A stretch of 64,000 nucleotides of DNA, from positions 486,967 through 550,966 of the forward strand of contig MU001693.1 in assembly GCA_010093515.1 (NCBI GenBank). Direction: 5' to 3'. Numbering within the stretch: the first letter of the stretch is position 1; each line of letters opens with the position of its first letter. Made by a program: the position numbers and the translations under genes. The stretch comes from Lineolata rhizophorae (taxonomy: Eukaryota; Ascomycota; Dothideomycetes; Lineolatales; Lineolataceae). Positions 43,561-54,900 of the stretch are shown here, piece by piece. A model generated the notes under the pieces. The model did no database searches, had not been told where the DNA came from, and saw nothing but the letters and a program-made list of their open reading frames with translations.

Positions 43561-44976
43561 CTACGCATGCCGCATGCGCAGATTCTCGTGTTCTATGGGT
43601 GGCCTCGAGACCGTGTTCCAGTTTCCTCTCGATATCAGGTACCCATGACGCGTATATCCCCACTCACCGCTATCAGGTGGCCGGGGGCTAGTCAAGCCAA
43701 ATGTGGATTTGTCGGCTACAAAGTACCGGAACGGCTTTCCAGGGAGGCGGTTCTCTTGGACCCAGGCGACACGCGGGCGCACCTGAAAAGCGTCGGACGG
43801 AAACCGCTCCACATCTTCGTTCCAGAAGCGGTCAGTCCAGAACTTGGCGACGTGTTCCAACGGCATCGCCCATGCGAGCTCCTCGTCCGGCCGCGGGAAA
43901 CGCTCTGCAGGATTAGGTACAGTAGGGTTGCCTTCGGAATCGTTCTCGTCGCCCCGGTCCGGCTCCGGCATCAGCAGCACCGTCACATAGTTACCCATCC
44001 AGTCGCCCACGTTGGCAGGGTTTGTGGCGCATGTCCCGTTACCGTCGGCGTCGAAGTAGAGTCCTTCAAGGCGGTGTAGCGACAACGTCGGACACCCGCC
44101 TAGCACGAGCATCTCCCACGAGGAGCCCAGATCGGCGACGCGATGGCGGGGCCAGAACGGGTCCGCCCTCACGCGCAGCCCCTTCTGCGCGTATGGCCCT
44201 TCCTCCCTGTTGCGCGTCGCGAAGTCGGCCGCGTGCACGAGCTCGTGCACGAGCGTCCAGGCGAGCTTCCAGCCGAAGAAGAGGGCGAAGTTGTTGCGGC
44301 GGTGCCTCGCGGTGCGGAACTCGTCGACGAGCTCGGCGCGGAACGCGATGACGCTGCCGTGGCCAGCGCGCCCGCCGGGCGTCGGCAGCGACGACGTGGC
44401 CGCGCAGCGCGCCAGTGCGTCGCGTGGGAAAGGCGCCGACAGCCAGTGCCGGTGCGTCGCGAAGAGCACCGTGTCCAGGCTGGCGATGGCCTCGAGGGCT
44501 TGCTCGCGCTGCTCCCTGGTGAAGGTGAGTCGCGGCACGTCGTAGAACTCCCACAGCGGTGCGCCGTAGTCAGGGACCTCAGTGTTGTCTGTGGCGTGCC
44601 ATTGTCGGCGTTGGGCTTCTTTGACGGGCGCATGGAAGACGGCCCACCAGAAGTAGAGGAACGGCTCCGCGTAGATGAACTGCGTCGCGAGACGGAGGGC
44701 GGGTTTGATGGCGGTGTAGTCAGCGTCGGATAGGTCGACGAAGGCTTCTCGACGGAAGATGTCGTCGATGTTGTTGGTGAGCTGCTCTACTGACATTGGC
44801 ATCGATACGTCCCTACACCGGAAGAAGGTTGAGTTGTAGAAGCATTCTTCCCTGGGGTTGAATTTCGTAACTATTTCCCCGGGATCGTCCGAGCTGACGC
44901 GGTCTACAAATTTCGGCGCCCGGCAGTCGATCCATGCGACGTCGCCATTTCGACCTGGTGCATATGGTGACTGCAT
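43561..44976 (-). CDS. HExxH-motif protein, putative metallopeptidase-like, unknown family
   Basis: A single exon of 471 aa from the ATG at 44976 (MQSPYAPGRN); the frame is open a little further upstream but only to a TTG. The key motif is TLVHELVHAADF, with HELVH at residues 244-248, and a Glu in SSWEMLVLGG at 288 that could be the third zinc ligand 40 residues downstream, a gluzincin-like arrangement. Before the motif lies a stretch of aromatic-rich helices (FLYFWWAVFHAPV, NFALFFGWKLAW). After it come GLYFDADGNGTC and a C-terminal half rich in Trp and Pro. There is no signal peptide. I do not recognise the family; proteins of this kind appear in fungal genomes without assigned function. Protease activity is inferred from the motif alone. 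Confidence 0.75.
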   Translation of the reverse strand: MQSPYAPGRNGDVAWIDCRAPKFVDRVSSDDPGEIVTKFNPREECFYNSTFFRCRDVSMPMSVEQLTNNIDDIFRREAFVDLSDADYTAIKPALRLATQFIYAEPFLYFWWAVFHAPVKEAQRRQWHATDNTEVPDYGAPLWEFYDVPRLTFTREQREQALEAIASLDTVLFATHRHWLSAPFPRDALARCAATSSLPTPGGRAGHGSVIAFRAELVDEFRTARHRRNNFALFFGWKLAWTLVHELVHAADFATRNREEGPYAQKGLRVRADPFWPRHRVADLGSSWEMLVLGGCPTLSLHRLEGLYFDADGNGTCATNPANVGDWMGNYVTVLLMPEPDRGDENDSEGNPTVPNPAERFPRPDEELAWAMPLEHVAKFWTDRFWNEDVERFPSDAFQVRPRVAWVQENRLPGKPFRYFVADKSTFGLTSPRPPDSGEWGYTRHGYLISRGNWNTVSRPPIEHENLRMRHA

Positions 44977-45785
44977 CTTCAAAATGGAAAAGGCTTAGCA
45001 GAACAACTGCGAAACAAAAATTAAGCGGATATCGTTACTTTTCGGTATCTTGAATGTTTGTTTGGTGGTCTGTTGGCGTTGCATCGGTGGAAAAGAATCC
45101 CGAGCAATACGTGCGAATGGTGATACTGCTCTTAAAGCCTCGCCTCATTCGTTTTTCTTTGATAACTTTGACTTGATTTTAGTAATGTATCCCGAAAATG
45201 GAACGAGCAATATTCTGTTTGTTTAAAGGTAAAGCTGAATAAAGAAAGTATGTATGGTCAGCATTCCGTGAATTCTTTGTTGATAGGAAGCCCAAATCGC
45301 TTCTTGTGTTCCTCACCAGCCCTTGGCAGAAGAATAACTATCGAAGTCATTATGACATACGTATAGCTATTTCATGCGATAGTACACAACGCATATCTTT
45401 GCCGTTAGACGTATACATAGCTAACGCTCCCACAAGTAATCGATATTACCTTGTGGACGAAGCCACTAGGACTATCCTCAAATAGATTCCGTCCTACCAT
45501 TCAAATTATACATGTTTCTTCATTGTGATCGATTAGCTGGAGCGTGAAATGCAAATAGAAGTGTTATCATTATACAGATCGCTATAACAAAATTTAATAT
45601 AGATAGGTCTTAATATTACTGTAAGATACTAATACTAGGCATTACATCCTTCCAAGTAGAACAATAGGAGGATACGAGCGATTCCAGTTACAGTTCTAAG
45701 CCTTTTATCCAGCCATGGATCCGAATGCGGATGAAAGTTCAAACCTATACACGAAAGAAAACCATCTACTACCCCAACTCCTTCC
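44977..45785. other. Intergenic AT-rich region
   Basis: It lies between the start of the HExxH gene (minus) and the stop of the DUF2235 gene (minus). No gene is seen. Confidence 0.6.
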
Positions 45786-47667
45786 TCATTGCCTCTTCCC
45801 CACCTCCACCCCCCTCACATTATCCTTCAACACCAACTCAACCCCACTAGCGCCCACAAGCGGCAACCTCTTCCCCCCCTTGGCCTCCAGCCAGTCTTCT
45901 TCCTTCCGACACAACCCTGTCAACGGCCCGCACGGCCATACGACCGCATCCTTGCACGACTCCATCGCCAGCATTTCCTTGGAGAGCGCGCGGTCTGCCA
46001 CTGAGCAGTGCACACCTTGCCCCTCATCCGGCTCGCGGATCGCGGCCGGGAAAAGCCCGCGCATCGCGTACCATGCATGCCAGTACCAGGCCATTTCCTG
46101 ACGGGTGGGGCCGAGGTGCGTTGCCCAGGGCGCGGGGCCATAGGCCAGGGACTCATTCATGGGGGCGGCACTCGAGCGAGAGACCTTGCGGGCGAAGGCC
46201 GATGAGTGCACGGTGTCGATGTAGTCGCTACCCGTGGTGGAGGGGACGCGGGCGTCAGATCCCGGCGACGGCGCCATCGACGACGACGACGACTCGTCTC
46301 TCGCCCGCAAGTAGCTGAGGTCGAACTCGAGCTCGCCTGTCTTCATGCATTCAGACACCATCCACGCGAGCGTGATGTCCGAGAGTCGATGGTCGGTCCG
46401 CCCGCCGCCGACGTCCGTGTGCTCGCCCGAAAACCACACCTGCTTCACAACCTGCTTCGTCCGGGTGGAGCGCTCCCCACCCTCCACATTTCCACCCGCC
46501 ACAACGTCCACGGCGCCGTCCTCTCCGGGGCCCTCGGCCGTATTCCTTGCCTCCCACACCGTCGGCTTGTACAGCTCGCGTCCATCATCCAGCGACAGCG
46601 CATGAAACCCATAATTGACCCTCGGGCTTAGCTTCGCATTCTTGAACTCGATCCGCTCGCCGGAGTCGAGCCCCAAGAAGGCCGCACCCGGCAGCCTCGC
46701 GACCCACGGCTTGTGGAACGCCACCGTATCCCACACGCCGACGATGCATACCGCGTCACGGGCGTCCAGGTCCAGGTCCCCCGCGGCCACGAGCCGCTCC
46801 ACGAGTGTCGTCTGCCGGCGCTGCTTCTCGGCTTCGGGCAGCGTGCGGTCGTAGTACAGGCCGTAGAGGTGCGCGAACGAGTCCATGCCCCGCTTGGTGA
46901 GCAGGCCAGTCGCGTTGACGAGGCCAGCGATGGCGCGCGCCGTGTAGGCACCGCGCGAGAAGCCGAAGAAGTGGATCGTGTCGCCGGGGTCATAGTTGTG
47001 CGCGAGGAAGGAGTAGCAGCCGCGGACGTTGGAGGAGAGGCCGAGGCCAAAGGCGCCTTGGCGTCAAGCAGCATTAGCGGAGGGTTGAAGTTTGATATTG
47101 ACGAAGTGGATTGGAACCATAGCGTCGTCGATGTAAATGGAATGATATGAAAAACAAGTCCTTGGTATAAATGAAGGACAAATGAATAGACGTTCGATTA
47201 AGACGGGAAAAATTTTTTTGAAGTAAAAATCACTATCGAAAAATGGGGTGAAGAGGGTCCAAACGGTCCAACTTACCGCCTAAGTATCGATCCAGAACCC
47301 CCGTTCCGATACCCTTTTGGTAGTATACGATTTGCTCGACCTCCTCTCCAGTCTCTTTCAGGAAAGCATACTTGCTTAGCGTGCGAGCAAACCTCGTGAC
47401 GTTGGACGGATACGTCGACTCATCCTCGGTCGTCGAGTCCTGCCACGTGCCTTCGAACCGCCCCGAGTCAGCTACCCACTCGCAAGCACAATATCGAAAC
47501 CATGGCATTCGAAAGCACCGTTGAACTTATAAGACGAAACATGATGTTCAAACAGACTCACCATCGCACAGCACGACCAACCTCTTCCTGTTCTTCGACA
47601 CGGGTCGCAAGCCTTCCACAGCATACCCCTGCTGTCCTGAACCGGGATCCATAGCCACGGACGACAT
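45786..47667 (-). CDS. DUF2235 alpha/beta-hydrolase (Tle1-like phospholipase fold)
   Basis: The model is complement(join(45786..47056, 47277..47450, 47562..47667)), 516 aa. The N-terminal motif is assembled across intron 1 as KRLVVLCDGTWQDSTTEDEST, diagnostic of DUF2235. Exon 2 continues VTRFARTLSKYAF and VYYQKGIGTG, and intron 2 (220 nt) joins RYLGG to AFGLGLSSNVRGCYSFLAHNY. The nucleophile elbow is HFFGFSRGAYTARAIAGLV (Ser near residue 128), followed by VGVWDTVAF and the His-containing QVWFSGEHTDVGGGR, giving a Ser-Asp-His triad as in bacterial type VI effector Tle1 lipases. Fungal members are common and uncharacterised; a lipase or esterase acting on phospholipids is the likely role. The start at 47667 (MSSVAMDPGS) is chosen over the nearby Met at 47652; upstream Mets also exist in the open frame, so the first residues are uncertain. 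Confidence 0.88.
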
Positions 47668-48922
47668 GGCCCTGGATCGGTCCCACGTCCTTGTACCAAG
47701 CCGGCGATGCGAAGCAGCTCGCGCAAGTGAAGTGCTTGCACCAAAACAAGACAATTTAGCTCGGCAGAGCCCTCCAAGCCAGTACAGCGCTGCCCCTGAC
47801 AACAGCGGTGATGACGAGCGCGGCCGGACACGCGGCGACATGCGCCCTTCACGACTCGACGCGGCTACAGCAGGTACCGAGGACCGCCAGATCAAGTGGG
47901 AAACAACGACGTCGTCTCTCTATATGTATCCGGTAAGCAGGGACCGACGTGGTAACCGGCACGTGTCCGTGGCGCTGGGTCTCGACCGTGCCTCCCCAAG
48001 TATGTAAGTGGGCAGGTAGCCAATACCATGGCCGCGTCCGCACCGCGGGCCCCTCCGCGCACCCGGATTTGGGAGACCTAGCGACCGGAGCCGTGGGAGG
48101 CGGGCAGTTAGTTGGACTCTGGCTTGGCGTGAAAGTGCCTAGTGCGCCTCAGCTGAACCCTGGAGCGCCCGCGGCGACGGAACCAGACTAGTGCAGCTGA
48201 CGGGACGGGACGGGACCGAGAGGCGCCTGCGGTGAAGGGGCTCGCGGGCCGTCTGGCGTTAGCTGTCGCTCACTGGTCAGATGGGCCCCGCCAGGTGCTG
48301 GAACGGCGCACGGGAACAGCGCCATGAGTGGGATGGCTGCGCTGTGGTGTACACTATGCTTGTTGGAATATCCGGCCCTGGATCCTTTCAAAAGCAAGGA
48401 AGAGCGGGCTGTGGAGTGCTAAAAGAACCTACTTGCTCATCTTTGGCGTTCCTACGTCTGGGTCCGCATGGGGAAGGTTACACGGACCGTAGAACGGGGC
48501 CCTGACCCAATAGCAGCCCGACTACACTGCATGGTGCTACTGCAGGAACTGCTAGCATCCAATCACCAAGTGCACAATCCGCGCATTTTGTGAAATAATA
48601 ATAGAATGATATGGGTAATACGCCGGCATCTACGGAATATCCTCCGCTTGTCTTTTCACCATACTCTGTACAGTAAAGCAATTGATCCGATAAAACGATG
48701 GACATTACCCCTCCAATTTAACACTTTCAATCAGACAAAATGCGCTACCAGCCACAACACACACTAACTCCACCCATCCATGACTTTTACCTCATCTTTT
48801 CTTTTTGGACTTGAACGCTAGCCTCCAAAAGAACATGCCTATCAAGGTGCCCTCTGTTGTGCGGAGTACAGACGGGAAACAACAAAGAGACCAGCAATCG
48901 ACCCACCATGGTAACCCGCACT
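47668..48922. other. Intergenic region, 1.25 kb
   Basis: It lies upstream of the DUF2235 gene (minus) and downstream of the BEACH gene (minus). Open frames on both strands are short and lack domains. Confidence 0.55.
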
Positions 48923-51900
48923 TTAGGATGCATGCCGCACGCAATCCCACTCGAACTGCACGCAAACCAAAAATATTAGCACTGCACCCAGGAACACAAG
49001 AGGAAGCCAAATCAACGACAATCAGGTCAAAAACTCACCACTCTCCCCTCATCGTCCCCCGTGTACAGCACCTGCGCCGTCGGTAAAATGCACGACACAG
49101 CCGCTGCATAATTCGCGCCATCCTCCCTGTTCGTGTCCACACTGTGCAGCCGCTTCACCAGCACCAGCCTCCACCTACCCCGCTCGTCTGCCTCCACCGA
49201 CCAGATTTTCACCACGCCCCGCCGGTGGCCCGTGAAGAGCAGCTCGCGCTCCAGCCACTCGTTGCCGATGCCCTCGTAGAATGCGCACGAGGCCACGTAG
49301 TCGTCGCCGACGACATCGGCCGCAGGGCCGCCATTACCACCGTTGCCGCCGCTCGCGCTGGAGGTGGCGAGCCCCTCGTCGCACACGTTCTGGTCCAGCA
49401 GCAGTGCGCCGTTCAGCGTGTATAGTCGCACGTGGGCCCCGCAGCACAGCGCCACGTGGCCCGAGACGCTGTTGATCTTTGCGCACTGGACGGGGACTTC
49501 GCCGTCATCGTGGGCGCCCCCGGTGCCGAGCTCGCGCACGAACTCGGACCGATTGAGGTCCCACAAGAAGACCTTGCCGTCGGTGGACGCCGACAGGAAG
49601 GCCCCGAAAGCGCGCGACGTGGCCAGCGTCGTAACGGGCGTGCGGTGGCCGAAGAGGTTGACCTTTGGCTGGAGGTCGACGACCTTGCCGAAGACGACGG
49701 TCCAAGCCGCGATGGTGCAGTCGGTGCCGGCCGTGATGAGCGTCTTGCTGTCGACGAAGGTGGCGCACGAGATCTGGCCCTGGTGCAGGTGCTCGAAGAC
49801 GCCGAGTAGCTTCTTGCTGTCGGTCGCGTAGAAGCGGACCGAGTTGTCGGCGAAGCCCCACTCCATGAAGCGGTCGTAGCTGGGTGGTATGTTCAGCCTG
49901 AACGCGGCGGAGCAGAACAGTCGGTTCTTGTTTGCTGAGAAGAGCATGGATGACACGCGCTCCCCGGTTTCGATAAGCGTGAACGGCAACCGTGTCAGAG
50001 ACTCCGAAGAGTTATCGAGTCTTTTGTACTTGAGAGAGGTCTCTTCGCGCTGCACGTGAGAACGCTGGAACACTTGATGCGGCGTTTGGCCAAAATTATG
50101 GATAATCCCAATGGTAGCCAAACGCTCTATCGGATCGTCGATGGTGTCGAGATCCTTGGCGCCGTGGTAAGAGAGATGGTGGAAAACATTAGTCGCTTCG
50201 ATAGCGGCCTCCCCACGCTGTTTGAAGCCAAACACCAGGTCAATCCAACGGTGCAAATTCTTGCTGACGTAAGGGCTCTCAAGAGCTTCCCTATTCTTGG
50301 CTATGAAGATCTTTGGATCTCCCTTGGCCCAAGGCGGAAGAATGACATTGTCAATCCTCTCACCTGTTCCCTGTCGAGTGCCAAAGTTGTATCCGTTCAT
50401 GTTTACGAGGAATTCGGGCAGATAGAAGAACTCAGGAGTAAGCTCGCGCACGTCTGTCATATTGTCTCGAGAAGCCGAAAGCCACGCCTTCTCGATCGAA
50501 TAGAACATCCGGTCGGCATGGTCGAAATTGCCCCCTTGGAGCAGCAAGTAAGACTGCACAAACGGCTGGAGACGGATGAGGTAGGATGCGACAATCATCG
50601 CAGACGAGTAGTGGGTGCCATAATGGAACGGTGGCGTGTTGTGATCAGCCATCTCCCAAAATGAATGATAACGTTCCCTGAACTCTGCTTCTCGCGAAGC
50701 ATGTTGACAGCCCATTGGCTTCGACAAATCTCGGAATGAGCGCGGATCTGTGAGGTCTAGTTCTTCGCTTGAATAGTCGGCCAAGACCCATGGGAATACT
50801 GGGTATTGCGTAAGATCGTTGAATGTCCTGCCCGCCATGGTGTTAACAAGCATCAGGTAGTGGAAATTGGATATCTCGCCCTTCATCCATCTACGAGTTG
50901 CAGGGTTCGAAGAAGTGGAGTTGAAGACATTGGCGAATTTCGAGCCGAGGGTTTGCGGCGCATCATCAGGATTCCTTAAGGACTCCAGACGCCACATATC
51001 CTCCGGCTGCAACGAGGAGGAAGGATTCGTAACCTGAGGGGCTCTCGCAATGAGCCTTGTGTACAGCTCGTCCCTCGCTGAAGGCGAGATTGCCGTCAAA
51101 AGGTAGCTTCGCCCATCAGTAAAGAAAGTCTCAATCGCCACGTCGCGGAAGAGGAATCGGCGCTTCGATATGCTAATGACCTCTGCCCACCGCCAATTGC
51201 GCGATGTCTGCTCACCCACGTTAACTTGGGGTTTCCGAGCTGTGGTCGTCTGGCGCCCAGCGATCATCTGAAGATAGGGGTCGCGTTCCTCCGAAGGTGC
51301 CTGCCATACTCCAACAATTTCACCGTCTGATCGCTGGAAATAATTGTCCATCAGGTACAAGGAGTCCTTGCCAAGGATGAGCAGCCCTTCGCATGCGTCA
51401 AGACCGACGATGCGGGAGACGTTGCAAACATGCTGGACTTGATCGCCGTGCTGCAGACTCCGCATAACCTTGCGGTTCTTGTCCTCAAAGCCATCTTCGT
51501 CTTCTTTCGGATCGTCAATTATTTCGAATTCGTCCTCGTTTACCAAAGAACCGGATGCGGACGACTGGCTCGTGGATCTAGGCCGATTGTTGCTTTCAAA
51601 AACGTTTCCTTCGGAATTGCTCTGCGGTCCTGAAGGGGTAGCGCCCACAGCATCCTTGGACGAAATGCTCTTGACGCTGGTATCGAGTTTGAGGCGGTTC
51701 TTGGCGCCTTCTGAAGCCTGCCTCTTCGGTTGATAGTCCGTCTGCGGCGGCCGCCGGTCTGGAAGGATACGCAACCTCATTCGATTGCGGCCCTCAGTCT
51801 CATCGAGTTGCCATTTCGACAAGTTTTCCTCCCCAAAGAGCTCACAGGGTCCAAGCAGAACTCTATTTAAAGTCTCGTACGTGGTCGCGGTGAACGTCAA

Positions 51901-54900
51901 ATTGTCTTGCTGATCCTGGGTGGAGCGCTGGTACTTGAGTCGCTCAGAAGAGTAGATGTTTGCGCGCCAGTGCGTCGTCGAAATTTCGTGTCGGTTCCAT
52001 ACATCATCTTCGTTTGCTGCTCCCAGCTGCCAGTGCCTAAGCTTCTCTCGGCGCCTCGCAACACGGTTCTTGGCCGTCTCCTGCGTCCGCTTGTTCTCCT
52101 CCGCGACATAGTCCTCCCAAGATTTAGACATGGCTCCAAAGAAGAAATCGTCCAAATCAGCGCGATGGTCGTCGATCCAGTCAAGGAAAGCCTCGTTGTC
52201 AAGTTCCATGAGTTTCATGAACCCCTGAGACAATTGTTTCTGCTTGCTCGTTGCCCCGTGGCTGAGTAGGATAGACGTCTCGGCCGGCTTTTGCACTAGC
52301 ATCATGCGCCAGAAATTTGCTGCGGAAAGGCGAACGTTTGACTCTACTGAGACCAGGTGGGTGTACAAGAGATAGCAGATGAGACGTAGGAAGAAGTCCT
52401 CCGAGTTCTCCGGACCGAGAATGACGGTTTGCCAGTAAGTCATCTTGTCTAAGAATGCCGCGGCCTGGTGGGATTTGCTCGGGTCATCAAGCTCAGATAG
52501 TCGAAGGAGAGTGACCCTCATAAACACCGTACGAATCGTCGCGATCGCCTGAGTGCACAATCGCACGCTTTTAATTCGCGCAATATCGGGTCGCTGTAAA
52601 TACTCAAGCAAGGTACCAACGAAGTCGAGTAGAGCCTCGGCGCCATCGATGAACCAACCCTCAAAGACGGCCTCGGCCATATATAGAGCATATCGAGAGA
52701 GGTTGGTCAACACGCGAGGCTCGCAAAGCAGCTTTTGGTCGAGCTGAACGCTATTCGACAATGAAGACATTGCATGCCTGAGAACATACGATTCGAAGTA
52801 TGCTTGATGTTCTTGAAAACCAGGAGGGACCTTAAGAAACAGACCAAAGCCCGGAAATTCTTTGCGGTTGAAGATTTGATCCTGGTAAACACCAATCACG
52901 GTCTCCAGGAGAGCTTCCACAAGCGAGTGGCCGATCTTTAGGGAGATCGTCGGAGACGTTTTCTTTGGTGACATGACGGGATTAAGTCGAGCAGATGACG
53001 GACTCGGATCCGGTCTATCAGAGGATACCAAGATAAAGGACGACCCTCTACGAAGTGGGAGGTTCTTCTGAGAACTAGGACTAGGAGGTGGTTCTACAGT
53101 CGTTGTCCTCACAATTGACGCCCGCTGATCGTTTGAAATCGCACGAGGTCGTATTAGGACATCTTGGCCCTCCAATGACAATGTGGATCCACGAGAATGC
53201 AGCTCGGTCTCCGCGCTAACGCTGTCAGACGTCACCACAACTGGATACAGGACCCAAAGTAGATCTTGCACGTAATTGGAAGATGTCGCAAAGTCGCGGA
53301 ACTTTGGGCTTCTCTGGTGAAGGTCAGCAAGAAATTGAATGACCGTTTGGAGAATAGCCGCATTGTCGGCGGCCCTCTCAATTGTGTGCTGGTCAGAATT
53401 GATCGACGAGGCGTCCGCGCCCAAGGACAAGGATCGCTGCCTCAAATGTTTCTTGAGTGCGAGATCCTTGTGCGATTGAGGTGTGGGAGAACTGTCCCGT
53501 GTTGCTGCTTTGCTGAGAACGGCTTTTAGGCCAGTTTCAAGCATAGCGGTGATCACAGGAACGATCTCGGGGTAGATAATATTTGTTGCGTTGCCACTCA
53601 GAAATGACTCTACGAGAGTATAAAGCTCGAACTCTCGCCCAAAATTGAGCTGGGAAACGTCAATACCAAAGAGCGTCGCGAAGCAGATTAACCAAACGGC
53701 CGGCAAGTTCCACCAGTTGCGCAGGCGCTGTTTCATGATCGTGAACCCTCCAGTCTTGTCCGCGAACTTTTTGACGTAACTTGAACCGTGGACGACGAGA
53801 AGCCGGGACAGTATCTTAGCCCCGAGGATGACAACGCGAGGCTCGTTTTCAGCCAAAAGATATAGAAGCCACTGGGAAGACGAATAAGCCATGACGGAAG
53901 TTTGGGACGTTTCTCCATAGAACATGTACAACCCTACCTTGTTAGTCACCGTCTTGGCGAACTTCCGGATATCAACTGTGCTAATACGGTCACAGAGCAT
54001 TTCGGAATAAAGCTCAAGGATTCGGACGCCTAGCTCTCCGCGTGACAGCTCGGCAGAACGACCCATGTCGCGCGCCGGACTAATTGATCGCGGAGTGCTA
54101 GTAAGGGGCGTGTTTGTTGGCGGTGTCGACGTCGACTTCAGACGTAGCGTACTAGTCTTTGATCTCAAAGTCCTAGTTACGAACGCTCGACTATCATGCA
54201 GAGCGAAAGTAATAAACAACGCAAGCCCCCTAAATGTTTCGCTTGAAGGGTTGGCCTTAACGAGACACCTGAAAGCGCTGAGAAAGTCTGGAAATATATC
54301 CTCCGTGAAGGACTCGCCTCTCAAGGCGTCCATCAACCTGCGCGCAATACCTACTACAATTAGCTCGTATTGTTCTATTAGGAGACGCGGGCTTCGTAAC
54401 TTACGCATCCGTGTTAATCGACGACAGTTAAAGTGATGATGTTTGCTGTCTCTAGAGAAGTGAACGAACTGGCTGTAGTACAGCTTCTGTGTTGTTAGGG
54501 GTGATTTTCGCCACATGTCGAAGTCTACAAGCAGGATTCTATAGGCAAGAGGATTGATGATGATTGACTCTTCCGGCCGTTTCTCATCATAACCAACGAA
54601 TCGAAGTATAGCCTTGAGGAGTTTCAGGCTCATTTCTTCGCGATCCGAACCTTCAACTGATACAGGTTCAGGTCGGCCGGGGATATTTGAGAAAACGGTT
54701 CCGTATCCTAGCTTTTCCCGCAATAAAGCAGCAAGGACACTGAAGCCCTTTTCTTTTTCCATGGCTTCGCTGTTCCGCCAATTTTCCTCCACTGACTCGA
54801 AGAGAACCTCCACGGCTCGTACAATGTCACACTTGGTCTGCGCCAGTTCAACCAGCTTGAGACCAACAGCAGCACAACCACCTATTCTCCAGGTGCAGTC

